The notes beneath the pieces are model-generated. The model ran no database searches. It was not told the DNA's origin and worked only from the letters and a program-made list of their open reading frames with translations. A stretch of 10,206 nt of DNA from an uncultured Kiritimatiellota bacterium (GTDB lineage Bacteria > Verrucomicrobiota > Kiritimatiellia > RFP12 > UBA1067): positions 1-10,206 of the forward strand of contig CAKULR010000046.1 in NCBI GenBank assembly GCA_934667295.1, read 5' to 3'. How positions within the stretch are numbered: position 1 is the stretch's first letter; each line of letters begins with the position of its first letter. Shown one piece after another: positions 1 to 4,904 of this stretch. The translations under genes and the position numbers were made by a program.

Positions 1-49
1 CTTCCATGGTCGTGAAGTGTGAATGCAGCTGCCTTTGGCAGAAGCATTC

Positions 50-90
50 TGCGGAGCGGTAGCGAGAGCCACACGAATCGGAGTTATTTC
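50..90 (+). repeat. degenerate half copy of the palindromic GTAGCCAC element
   Basis: The stretch GCGGAGCGGTAGCGAGAG followed by CCACACGAATCGG resembles the right half of the palindrome at 1535-1596 (GCGGAACGCGGCGTCGTAG then CCACACCGAATCGG). The matching left arm is missing, so this looks like a decayed or truncated copy. Just upstream are two small hairpins, CTGCC/GGCAG and GCAGAA/TTCTGC. The rest of positions 1-132 shows no gene; a TAGAAT at 100-105 could be a -10 box but has no convincing -35. Confidence 0.4.
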
Positions 91-132
91 CACATTGGGT
101 AGAATCAACTTTATTTATTGCCGAATCTATAA

Positions 133-196
133 CCACTTAACCACTTAACCACTTAACCACTTAACTACTTAACTACTTAACTACTTAACCACTTAA
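133..196 (+). repeat. tandem array of eight 8-bp units, CYACTTAA
   Basis: Eight perfect-length units run head to tail: CCACTTAA four times, CTACTTAA three times, then CCACTTAA once. The only variation is a C/T change at the second base, and it is grouped, which suggests duplication of a variant unit. Every unit contains TAA across frames, so the array is non-coding. It ends 21 bases before the start codon of the oxidoreductase, so it lies in the promoter or 5' leader. An 8-bp unit is not a multiple of three and is close to one helical turn; slippage would shift upstream promoter spacing without changing the protein. Confidence 0.9.
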
Positions 197-217
197 TTCT
201 CAAGGGATGGTCTCGGT

Positions 218-1375
218 ATGGAAAAATTGAAGATGGCGATGGTCGGCGGCGGAATCGGCGCCTTCATCGGGAACGTGCATCGCATGGCGGTGCGGATCGA
301 CGGCGGCGTGGAGCTCGTCGCGGGCGCGTTCGACGTGGACGCGGCGCGCGGACGCGAGCAGGGGCGGCTGCTGGGCCTCTCCCCCGCGCGCGTCTACGAC
401 ACGTGGCAGGAGCTGGTGCGGACGGAGGCGGCGCGCCCGAAGGCGGACCGCCTGGACTTCGTCGCCATCTGCACGCCGAACTTCACCCACTTCCCGATCG
501 CGAAGGCGTGCCTGGAGGCGGGCTTCAACGTGATGTGCGAGAAGCCGATGACGATGACCGCCGCCGAGGCGGAGGAGTTGGCGGCGCTCGTGAAGAAGAC
601 GCGCCTCACCTTCGGCGTGATGCACACCTACGTGGGCTATCCGATGGTGAAGCTTGCGCGCGACCTCGTGGCGCGCGGCGACCTCGGCCGCGTCGCGAAG
701 GTCGTCGTCCAGTACCCGCAGGGCTGGATGCGCCGGGTCGATCCGAAGAAGACGACGGTGGAGCGCCTGCGCTGGCGCATGAACCCGAAGACGAGCGGCA
801 TCAGCGGCTGCATGGCCGACATCGGCACGCACGCCGCGAACCTCGCCGAGTACGTGACGGGCCTCAGGATCCGCGAGGTGCTGGCCGAACTGACGAGCTT
901 CGTCGGCGGGGCGCTGGACGACGACGGCAACGTGCTCGTCCACTTCGAGAAGGGCGCGAAGGGCGTCCTGATCGCCTCCCAGATCTCGACGGGGGAGGAG
1001 AACGGTCTGCGCATCCGCGTCTACGGCGAGAAGAAGGCGCTCGCCTGGCGGCAGGAGGATCCCCACGTCCTCTCCGTCTTCGCGCCGGGCGCGCCCGAGG
1101 AGACCTGGAAGCGCGGCAACCCCTACGTCGCCGAGGTCTCGCCCGCCGCCGCGCGCTGCACGCGCACGCCCGCCGGACACCCCGAGGCGTTCCTGGAGGC
1201 GTTTGCGGACAACTACCTCAACTTCTGCGACACGATCCGCGCCCGTGCGGCGCGCCGGAAGCCGAGCGCCCTGGAGCTTGACTTCCCCGACGTCACGGCG
1301 GGCGTGCGCGGCATGAGGTTCGTCGAGGCCGTTGTCGCCTCGCAGAAGAACGGCAACCGCTGGACAAAGGTCTGA
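218..1375 (+). CDS. Gfo/Idh/MocA family NAD(P)-dependent oxidoreductase
   Basis: 385 residues, a usual full length for this family. The N-terminus carries the Rossmann nucleotide-binding motif (VGGGIGAFIG, residues 9-18). ICTPNFTH (84-91) follows, then the hallmark CEKP (107-110), whose Lys109 is the expected catalytic or substrate lysine. The C-terminal alpha/beta domain holds DIGTHAANL (201-209), with the conserved His205, and GHPEAFLEAF near 320-329. Family members oxidise or reduce sugars, inositols and sugar acids with NAD(P); the substrate here cannot be told from sequence. The start is supported by AAGGGA at 202-207, ten bases upstream. No signal peptide is visible, so it is probably cytoplasmic. 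A GH127 gene follows on the same strand after about 300 bases, suggesting a sugar-catabolic neighbourhood, although the gap argues against a tight operon. An 8-bp tandem array sits in its leader. Confidence 0.93.
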   Translation: MEKLKMAMVGGGIGAFIGNVHRMAVRIDGGVELVAGAFDVDAARGREQGRLLGLSPARVYDTWQELVRTEAARPKADRLDFVAICTPNFTHFPIAKACLEAGFNVMCEKPMTMTAAEAEELAALVKKTRLTFGVMHTYVGYPMVKLARDLVARGDLGRVAKVVVQYPQGWMRRVDPKKTTVERLRWRMNPKTSGISGCMADIGTHAANLAEYVTGLRIREVLAELTSFVGGALDDDGNVLVHFEKGAKGVLIASQISTGEENGLRIRVYGEKKALAWRQEDPHVLSVFAPGAPEETWKRGNPYVAEVSPAAARCTRTPAGHPEAFLEAFADNYLNFCDTIRARAARRKPSALELDFPDVTAGVRGMRFVEAVVASQKNGNRWTKV

Positions 1376-1425
1376 GGTTCCCGGAGGGTTTGAAGGGAAC
1401 GCAGATGCTTCGCATACGCAGATTT

Positions 1426-1487
1426 GGCAAAGACCGATGTGGCTACAACGCCCGGAATACCGGGCTACGCCACAATCGGTCTTTGCC
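1426..1487 (-). repeat. palindromic repeat element, copy 1
   Basis: A 62-base imperfect palindrome. The outer arms GGCAAAGACCGAT and ATCGGTCTTTGCC pair over 12-13 bases, and the inner arms GTGGCTAC../..CTACGCCAC and GCCCGG/CCGGGC continue the stem to a small loop. Read on the minus strand it aligns with the element at 1535-1596, sharing GTGGCGTAGCC and GTAGCCACA. It lies between two same-strand genes. There is no T-run after it, so it is not a standard intrinsic terminator. An open frame through it is an artefact of the palindrome. Confidence 0.8.
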
Positions 1488-1534
1488 GAGATGTGTACTT
1501 TGTAGAGTGTCCGAGAATCGTCATATGGCAAACT

Positions 1535-1596
1535 CGACCGATTCGCGTTGTGGCGTAGCCGCGGAACGCGGCGTCGTAGCCACACCGAATCGGTCG
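1535..1596 (+). repeat. palindromic repeat element, copy 2
   Basis: The outer arms CGACCGATTCG and CGAATCGGTCG are perfectly complementary over 11 bases. Inside, GTGGCGTAGCCGCG and CGCGGCGTCGTAGCCAC form a second imperfect stem around a very short loop. It is related to the reverse complement of the element at 1426-1487 (same GTGGCGTAGCC...GTAGCCAC core) and to the half copy at 50-90, so this is a dispersed family, not a one-off hairpin. It ends 85 bases upstream of the GH127 start codon. The rest of 1376-1681 shows no gene; TTGTAG (1500) and CATATG (1522) could be a weak promoter. Confidence 0.8.
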
Positions 1597-1666
1597 AAAT
1601 TCTGCGTGCGACGCCTGTCGCCTGCGTTCCATTGGAAACATGGGTGAGCCAAGTTTGGGATTGAAC

Positions 1667-1674
1667 AAGGAGAG
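1667..1674 (+). promoter_or_regulatory. ribosome binding site fixing the GH127 start
   Basis: AAGGAGAG lies seven bases before the ATG at 1682. An in-frame ATG 42 bases further upstream (1640) has no such site and would place 14 residues in front of what is otherwise a clean signal peptide, so 1682 is preferred. Confidence 0.8.
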
Positions 1675-1681
1675 ATACGAG

Positions 1682-3625
1682 ATGACGAGACCGTTTCTGG
1701 GAATGTGCGCGGCAGCCACCGCACTGATGTTGGCGCTGGAGGGACCTGCGGCCGCCGTGCCGTTCGCGCGGCCCGACGCGCACCGGGGCGCCGCCTTGCG
1801 CGACGTGAAGCTCGGGGGCGTGCCGGCCGGGAAGATGAACAACTTCTTCCGCGCGCGCATGCTCGACAGGACCGCGCAGCGCGACGTCTTCGGCGAGGCG
1901 CGCAGCGCGTTCCGCGACCGCGACGACGACGAGAAGGCCGTTCTGCCGGACCGCAAGATGGGCGGCATCTGGCGCGGCGAGTTCTGGGGCAAGCTCATGC
2001 TCGGCACGGCGCGCGTGGCGGACTACCTGCAGGATCCCGCGCTCATGCGGTTCGTGGCGGAGGAATGCCACCGCATGATCGCGCTGCAGGACCCCGACGG
2101 CTACCTCGGCAGCTATGCGGACAAGGAGAACGTCTGGATCCCCGAGGCGGCGAAGCCCGCGATGCAGAAGGCCTACGGCTGGAACACGGTCTGGAACCTC
2201 TGGAACCGCAAGTACGCGATCTGGGCCATGCTGATGGCGTACAGGACGACGGGCGACAAGGCGATCCTCGCCTCCACCGAGCGCCAGATGGACCAGTGGA
2301 TCGAGATGATGCACCGCCTCGACCTGCCGCTCTTCGTGACGGGCCAGCCCGAGAAGGTGGGCCTCCCCTCGATGTCGATCCTCAAGCCGCTCCTCATGCT
2401 CTACGCCGAGACGGGGAAGAAGGCCTACCTCGACTACGCGAAGGAGATGCTGCCGGACTGGGACCGCGCGGACGGCGCGTGCCCGAACTTCTTCCGCAAC
2501 GCCGACCGCGCCGACGCGCTGTACACCTGGTATCCGAACCCGGACCGCTGGGCGAAGAGCTACGAGATGATGAGCTGCCTCGACGGCCTCCTCGAATACA
2601 CGCGCCTGACGGGCGACGCACGCGCGTTGGAGACGGTGAAGAAGATCTACGACAACCTCCTGCGCACGGAACTGAACGTCCTCGGCGACGTCGGCTACGT
2701 GGACCAGTTCTACGGCGCGGCAACCCAGCCGAACGCCAGTACGGAGGTGTGCGACACGATCCACTGGATCCGCCTCAGCCTCGACCTCTACCTGATGACG
2801 GGCGATGCGCGCTACTGCGACGCGATCGAGCTCGCCTACTTCAACGCCTTCCTCGCCGGCGTCTACCGCGACGGCACGTGGGGCGCGTTCGCGGTGCGCG
2901 GCACGGCCTGCCACGAGACCGACCGCCAGTGCGGCTACGCCTACAACCACTGCTGCGTCAACAACGTGCCGCGCACGTTCATGGACATGGCGGAGGGCAC
3001 GGTCACGCGCGACCGGGCGGGCGTCTTCCACGTCAACTTCTACCAGGACGCGACGGCCACGCTCGACGGGGTGGACTTCGCGATCTCGGGCAACTACCCG
3101 GTCGGAAACGTCGTCACGGTGAAGGTGTCGGACCCGGCGGCGAAGGTCGTCTTCCGCACGCCGGCGTGGTGTCCGAAACTGGACGTCGCCCAGTCGGAGA
3201 AGGGCGTCTGGCGCCTTACGTTCGACATGAACCCGCGCCTCCTCGACGGACCCGATACAACCGTCGCGAAGAAGGAGGGCTGGCACTACGCGCGCTACCT
3301 CTGCCGCGAACAGCCGGCCCGGAGCCCGCTCCGCGATTCCTACCGCGCGACCCCGGCGGCGACGGTCATGGTGGGGCCGCTCCTCCTCGCGAAGAGCCGC
3401 CGGACGGGTGCGACGCATGCGGAGCTGATGGACCTTGCCACCGTGCGCGGACAGGGCTATGCCGTGAAGGTGACGCCGGTTGCGTGCGAAGACGTGTGGG
3501 GCGCGTGGGACGTCGAACTCACGAAGCCCGGCGCGCCGACGATCCGCACGCGCGCATGCGACTACCAGAGCGCGGGCGACGACCCCTACGCGGACGGCTC
3601 CGTCCGCTTCTCGATCTGGTTCTGA
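1682..3625 (+). CDS. secreted GH127 (DUF1680) beta-L-arabinofuranosidase-like glycosidase
   Basis: 647 residues, the usual length for the family. GH127 enzymes remove beta-L-arabinofuranose from plant arabinosides by a retaining mechanism with a zinc-bound cysteine nucleophile. The four zinc ligands known from Bifidobacterium HypBA1 (Glu338, Cys340, Cys417, Cys418) have counterparts here: Glu355 and Cys357 in STEVCDT, and Cys424-Cys425 in NHCCVNN. Other family landmarks are QDPDGYLGSY (136-145), WNLWNRKY and repeated TGD helices of the (alpha/alpha)6 barrel; the region after about 440 is the beta-sandwich part. Residues 1-25 form a signal peptide (short basic start, FLGMCAAATALMLAL core, AAA before VPF), so the protein is exported. 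The acid/base Glu322 region of HypBA1 appears to be replaced by Asp341 (DQF). The exact substrate is uncertain; other DUF1680 families (such as GH146) have related activities. Confidence 0.88.
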   Translation: MTRPFLGMCAAATALMLALEGPAAAVPFARPDAHRGAALRDVKLGGVPAGKMNNFFRARMLDRTAQRDVFGEARSAFRDRDDDEKAVLPDRKMGGIWRGEFWGKLMLGTARVADYLQDPALMRFVAEECHRMIALQDPDGYLGSYADKENVWIPEAAKPAMQKAYGWNTVWNLWNRKYAIWAMLMAYRTTGDKAILASTERQMDQWIEMMHRLDLPLFVTGQPEKVGLPSMSILKPLLMLYAETGKKAYLDYAKEMLPDWDRADGACPNFFRNADRADALYTWYPNPDRWAKSYEMMSCLDGLLEYTRLTGDARALETVKKIYDNLLRTELNVLGDVGYVDQFYGAATQPNASTEVCDTIHWIRLSLDLYLMTGDARYCDAIELAYFNAFLAGVYRDGTWGAFAVRGTACHETDRQCGYAYNHCCVNNVPRTFMDMAEGTVTRDRAGVFHVNFYQDATATLDGVDFAISGNYPVGNVVTVKVSDPAAKVVFRTPAWCPKLDVAQSEKGVWRLTFDMNPRLLDGPDTTVAKKEGWHYARYLCREQPARSPLRDSYRATPAATVMVGPLLLAKSRRTGATHAELMDLATVRGQGYAVKVTPVACEDVWGAWDVELTKPGAPTIRTRACDYQSAGDDPYADGSVRFSIWF

Positions 3626-3652
3626 CGAACGCCTCGGCGCGGAATCCCAGAT

Positions 3653-3668
3653 AAGCGCCCCGGCGCTT
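3653..3668 (+). terminator. possible stem-loop downstream of the GH127 gene
   Basis: AAGCGCCCCGGCGCTT folds into a six-base stem with a CCCG loop 28 bases after the GH127 stop. No T-run follows, so it is a weak terminator candidate. It also resembles the first, divergent unit of the repeat series that leads into the 45-bp core at 3706. Confidence 0.3.
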
Positions 3669-3705
3669 CTGTGCAGCCCGGCGCGCGATTTCCGAAAAGC
3701 GGCCC

Positions 3706-3750
3706 GGCGCGCGATGTACCCGCGCCGCCCTCGGCGCGTGGCGTCCGAAC
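3706..3750 (+). repeat. 45-bp dispersed repeat core, copy 1
   Basis: Identical over all 45 bases to 4264-4308, and nearly identical to the reverse complement of 7191-7233. Its centre is a seven-base hairpin, CGCGCCG/CGGCGCG with loop CCCT, and it ends GGCGTCCGAAC. It is preceded by a related unit: GCCCGGCGCGCGA occurs at 3676 and again at 3702, a 26-base period. Its start is 80 bases after the GH127 stop codon, in the sense direction. Confidence 0.9.
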
Positions 3751-3766
3751 ATGTCACGTCCGATAG

Positions 3767-3793
3767 CCGGGAGGGTCGCGCTTGTCGCGACCG
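3767..3793 (+). repeat. hairpin repeat element, copy 1
   Basis: After CCGGGAG comes GGTCGCGCTTGTCGCGACC, a seven-base stem (GGTCGCG/CGCGACC) with a CTTGT loop. The same 26 bases occur at 4484-4509, and a stem variant occurs inverted at 7131-7157. It lies 16 bases after the 45-bp core, in the same relative order as in the inverted pair at 7131-7233. Confidence 0.88.
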
Positions 3794-3818
3794 TTTGGTC
3801 ATACTGTGCATGTTCACG

Positions 3819-3879
3819 TCCACCCCTTCTCCTTCTACCCCTTCCTTCTCCTCCCCCTCTACCACCCCCCACCTCGTCC
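3819..3879 (+). repeat. pyrimidine-rich tract
   Basis: About 60 bases that are almost all C and T with a few A, built from loosely repeated CCTTCTCC/CTACC words. The complementary strand is a run of G-tracts. Similar but shorter tracts lie around 4451-4483 and 4511-4555. The tract could form triplex or G-quadruplex-like structure; no gene is apparent. Confidence 0.6.
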
Positions 3880-3947
3880 AGAACCACAGAACACACGGAA
3901 ACGTCCTTCGGGCGACACGGAAGGAGGCCGGGGAAGTATGTGCTTCG

Positions 3948-4024
3948 CACATTCCGGCCACGTTCCGGTCACATCCCGATCACATTCCCGCCACATTCCC
4001 ATTACGTTCCCATCACATCTTCTT
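3948..4024 (+). repeat. seven tandem 11-bp units, CACATTCCCRY-like
   Basis: Seven consecutive 11-base units: CACATTCCGGC, CACGTTCCGGT, CACATCCCGAT, CACATTCCCGC, CACATTCCCAT, TACGTTCCCAT, CACATCTTCTT. Register is strictly kept while single bases vary. Because 11 is not a multiple of three, the array can be read in all frames as Thr/His/Pro/Ser-rich peptides, which explains several spurious open frames here. The unit length is close to one helical turn, so each copy would face the same side of the DNA. Confidence 0.9.
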
Positions 4025-4049
4025 GAACGTACAGGATTTCACATCGGAA

Positions 4050-4245
4050 CGTTCCGAAGCGAAATCCCACATTCTGGATGAGAGGGTTGACGTATGGGAT
4101 TTATTTTTATAGATGAAGTATATCGTTACGTTGTCATTGTTTTTCGTCAGATTCATGAGTTGTGATACCCGCACGATGTACAGACTTTCTTACGCATGGA
4201 AATCTCATTTGTAAAAGTGGAATTGTGAGATTTCGCTTCGGAACG
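4050..4245. mobile_element. 196-bp AT-rich segment bounded by 21-bp inverted repeats
   Basis: The left end (4050-4070, beginning CGTTCCGAAGCGAAATC) and the right end (4225-4245) are inverted repeats over 21 bases with one mismatch. The interior is markedly AT-rich compared with its surroundings. Size, terminal inverted repeats and composition resemble a miniature inverted-repeat element, but no clear target-site duplication is seen and no transposase is present, so it may equally be a large cruciform-forming intergenic repeat. Confidence 0.45.
4094..4165 (+). CDS. possible 23-residue hydrophobic peptide, speculative
   Basis: A short frame inside the inverted-repeat segment starts MGFIFIDEVYRY and ends in TGA. 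It is rich in Phe, Ile, Val and Tyr, and AGAGGG lies seven bases before the ATG, which is reasonable for a ribosome binding site. Short frames like this arise easily in AT-rich DNA and I recognise no family, so confidence is low. Small hydrophobic type I toxins have a similar make-up, which is only an analogy. Confidence 0.15.
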   Translation: MGFIFIDEVYRYVVIVFRQIHEL

Positions 4246-4263
4246 GTGTGCGCTAGGTGGGGT

Positions 4264-4308
4264 GGCGCGCGATGTACCCGCGCCGCCCTCGGCGCGTGGC
4301 GTCCGAAC
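4264..4308 (+). repeat. 45-bp dispersed repeat core, copy 2
   Basis: Base-for-base identical to 3706-3750, including the CGCGCCG/CGGCGCG hairpin and the GTCCGAAC end. The preceding 26-base unit seen in copy 1 is absent here. Its last base begins a 17-bp tandem repeat. Confidence 0.9.
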
Positions 4309-4350
4309 GGTGGTTTCGTATGTACGGTGGTTCCGTATGTTCGGTGGTGG
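4308..4350 (+). repeat. 17-bp tandem repeat, about 2.5 copies
   Basis: CGGTGGTTTCGTATGTA (4308-4324), CGGTGGTTCCGTATGTT (4325-4341) and a partial CGGTGGTGG (4342-4350). It directly abuts the second 45-bp core. Confidence 0.75.
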
Positions 4351-4483
4351 AAACTCAATTTCGCGCCCAACCTCCGGTCGGTTAACACGGAGCGCGCGGA
4401 GGCACGAAGACACGGAGAATGTTTTTTGGAGTGCCTACACACGACTTCGCATCCTTTCTTCTCCTTCATCTTCCCGCCCGTCT

Positions 4484-4509
4484 CGGGAGGGTCGCGCTTG
4501 TCGCGACCG
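4484..4509 (+). repeat. hairpin repeat element, copy 2
   Basis: CGGGAG followed by GGTCGCGCTTGTCGCGACC and a final G, identical to the first copy at 3768-3793. Here it is about 175 bases downstream of the 45-bp core instead of 16, with tandem repeats and a pyrimidine tract in between. It is the last repeat before the restriction-modification island and is followed by ATTTTTCCCC, so weak terminator activity on the plus strand is possible. Confidence 0.85.
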
Positions 4510-4518
4510 ATTTTTCCC

Positions 4519-4548
4519 CAATCTCCTCCCCGCAATCTCCCAATCTCC
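4519..4548 (+). repeat. CAATCTCC repeats in a pyrimidine tract
   Basis: CAATCTCC occurs at 4519-4526, 4533-4540 and 4541-4548, the last two directly in tandem, inside a C/T-rich stretch that extends to about 4555. Confidence 0.6.
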
Positions 4549-4579
4549 CGTTTCCCACACCCACAACCCCATCGGGTTT

Positions 4580-4588
4580 TGATATAAT
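4580..4588 (+). promoter_or_regulatory. extended -10 promoter of the small RNA
   Basis: TGATATAAT is a perfect extended -10 box (TGnTATAAT). No -35 match stands 17 bases upstream, as is usual for extended -10 promoters. Transcription would begin near 4595, just before the first hairpin of the structured region, and an intrinsic terminator closes it about 180 bases later. Confidence 0.65.
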
Positions 4589-4594
4589 CCATAT

Positions 4595-4777
4595 CGCCTT
4601 TCGGTTCTCCGAAGGGTCCATAGGTCGGGAACTGATGCGGCAACTTGCCGTGGCCCACCCCGCGACCGCATAATCTTTGTAGCATCAACGCTACACGCTG
4701 TTTCAGCAAATACGACCAATATTTACTTTGGGAACAGCATGTAAGTGGAGATGCGCCCGTCTGGGCGCATTTTCTCT
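4595..4777 (+). ncRNA. orphan structured small RNA, about 180 nt, family not recognised
   Basis: The segment lies between an extended -10 box and a strong intrinsic terminator and contains a chain of hairpins: CCTTTCGG/CCGAAGGG with loop TTCT (about 4597-4616), an outer GGTCG/CGACC stem enclosing CGGCA/TGCCG (about 4623-4666), TGTAGC/GCTACA with loop ATCAAC (about 4678-4695), GCTG/CAGC, CAAATA..TATTT, and the terminator stem. It has no long open frame; a 12-codon frame MRQLAVAHPATA starts at 4634 with only a weak upstream GGGA. I compared it by eye with 6S, SRP, tmRNA, RNase P, ZTP, T-box and tracrRNA landmarks and found no convincing match. Terminator and promoter make an independent transcript more likely than a simple leader of the methyltransferase gene, but attenuation of that gene is possible. 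Confidence 0.5.
4748..4777 (+). terminator. intrinsic terminator of the small RNA
   Basis: ATGCGCCC and GGGCGCAT form a perfect eight-base stem with loop GTCT (4751-4770), extended by weaker pairs at its base and followed directly by TTTCTCTT. It lies about 130 bases upstream of the methyltransferase start. Confidence 0.8.
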
Positions 4778-4904
4778 TCATGTATTCCCATAGGCCTTTG
4801 GTCGGGCTTGCTGAAGTACATGAACAGGAAATGCGCTCTTTTCATGTAGGAAGACGGCCTTCGCGGTGACGGGTGCGCATCGCGAAGAAAATGTGATACA
4901 TGAA
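4777..4904. promoter_or_regulatory. four alternating TTCATGTA sites upstream of the methyltransferase gene
   Basis: TTCATGTA occurs at 4777-4784 and 4841-4848, and its exact reverse complement TACATGAA at 4817-4824 and 4897-4904. The orientations alternate plus, minus, plus, minus. The last site directly touches the preferred ATG at 4905, and the first lies in the T-run of the small-RNA terminator. Four 8-bp matches in 128 bases are far above chance. They could be operator half-sites for a regulator or could pair in the mRNA leader (4777 with 4817, 4841 with 4897). No controller-protein gene is visible here. Confidence 0.5.

Larger units (their letters stand above)
3626..4579. other. gene-free, repeat-rich intergenic region
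   Basis: About 950 bases without a supported protein gene. Open frames here run through repeats and differ from frame to frame without any family resemblance. Apart from the repeats listed separately, it holds ACACGGA-type words near 3891-3925 and 4386-4421, a short GTTCCG-centred palindrome (CGGAACGTTCCG, 4045-4056) inside GGATTTC/GAAATCC arms, and an AT-rich patch at about 4087-4220. Base composition changes abruptly several times, as expected for an accumulation of intergenic elements. Confidence 0.7.

Noticed and set aside
1390..1647. An 85-codon frame between the first two genes
   Set aside because: It is formed by two palindromic repeat elements, with odd composition and no family resemblance.
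1682..1760. Lipoprotein signal on the GH127 enzyme (Cys9 in FLGMC)
   Set aside because: The residues before the cysteine do not fit a lipobox and the hydrophobic stretch lies after it. A standard signal peptide with AAA before VPF fits better.
200..3961. A 1253-codon open frame on the minus strand
   Set aside because: It runs antisense through two well-supported genes with recognisable catalytic motifs and the spacer between them. It is rich in Arg/Ala/Val/His as expected for GC-rich shadows and resembles no family.
3948..4024. CRISPR array
   Set aside because: The 11-base units are directly adjacent with no unique spacers, and no cas gene is present.
4087..4113. A promoter TTGACG ... TATAGA
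   Set aside because: The spacer is only 15 bases and the -10 box is poor. It would also start transcription after the only plausible start codon there.
4595..4777. 6S RNA, SRP RNA, tmRNA or tracrRNA identity for the structured transcript
   Set aside because: The length suits 6S RNA, but the two ends do not pair into a long closing helix and a strong local hairpin sits at the 5' end. The SRP apical loop, tmRNA ends and any CRISPR repeat to pair with are absent.
4134..4781. A 215-codon minus-strand frame and several overlapping frames in the repeat region
   Set aside because: They run through the 45-bp core, tandem repeats and hairpins, and change character at each repeat boundary.
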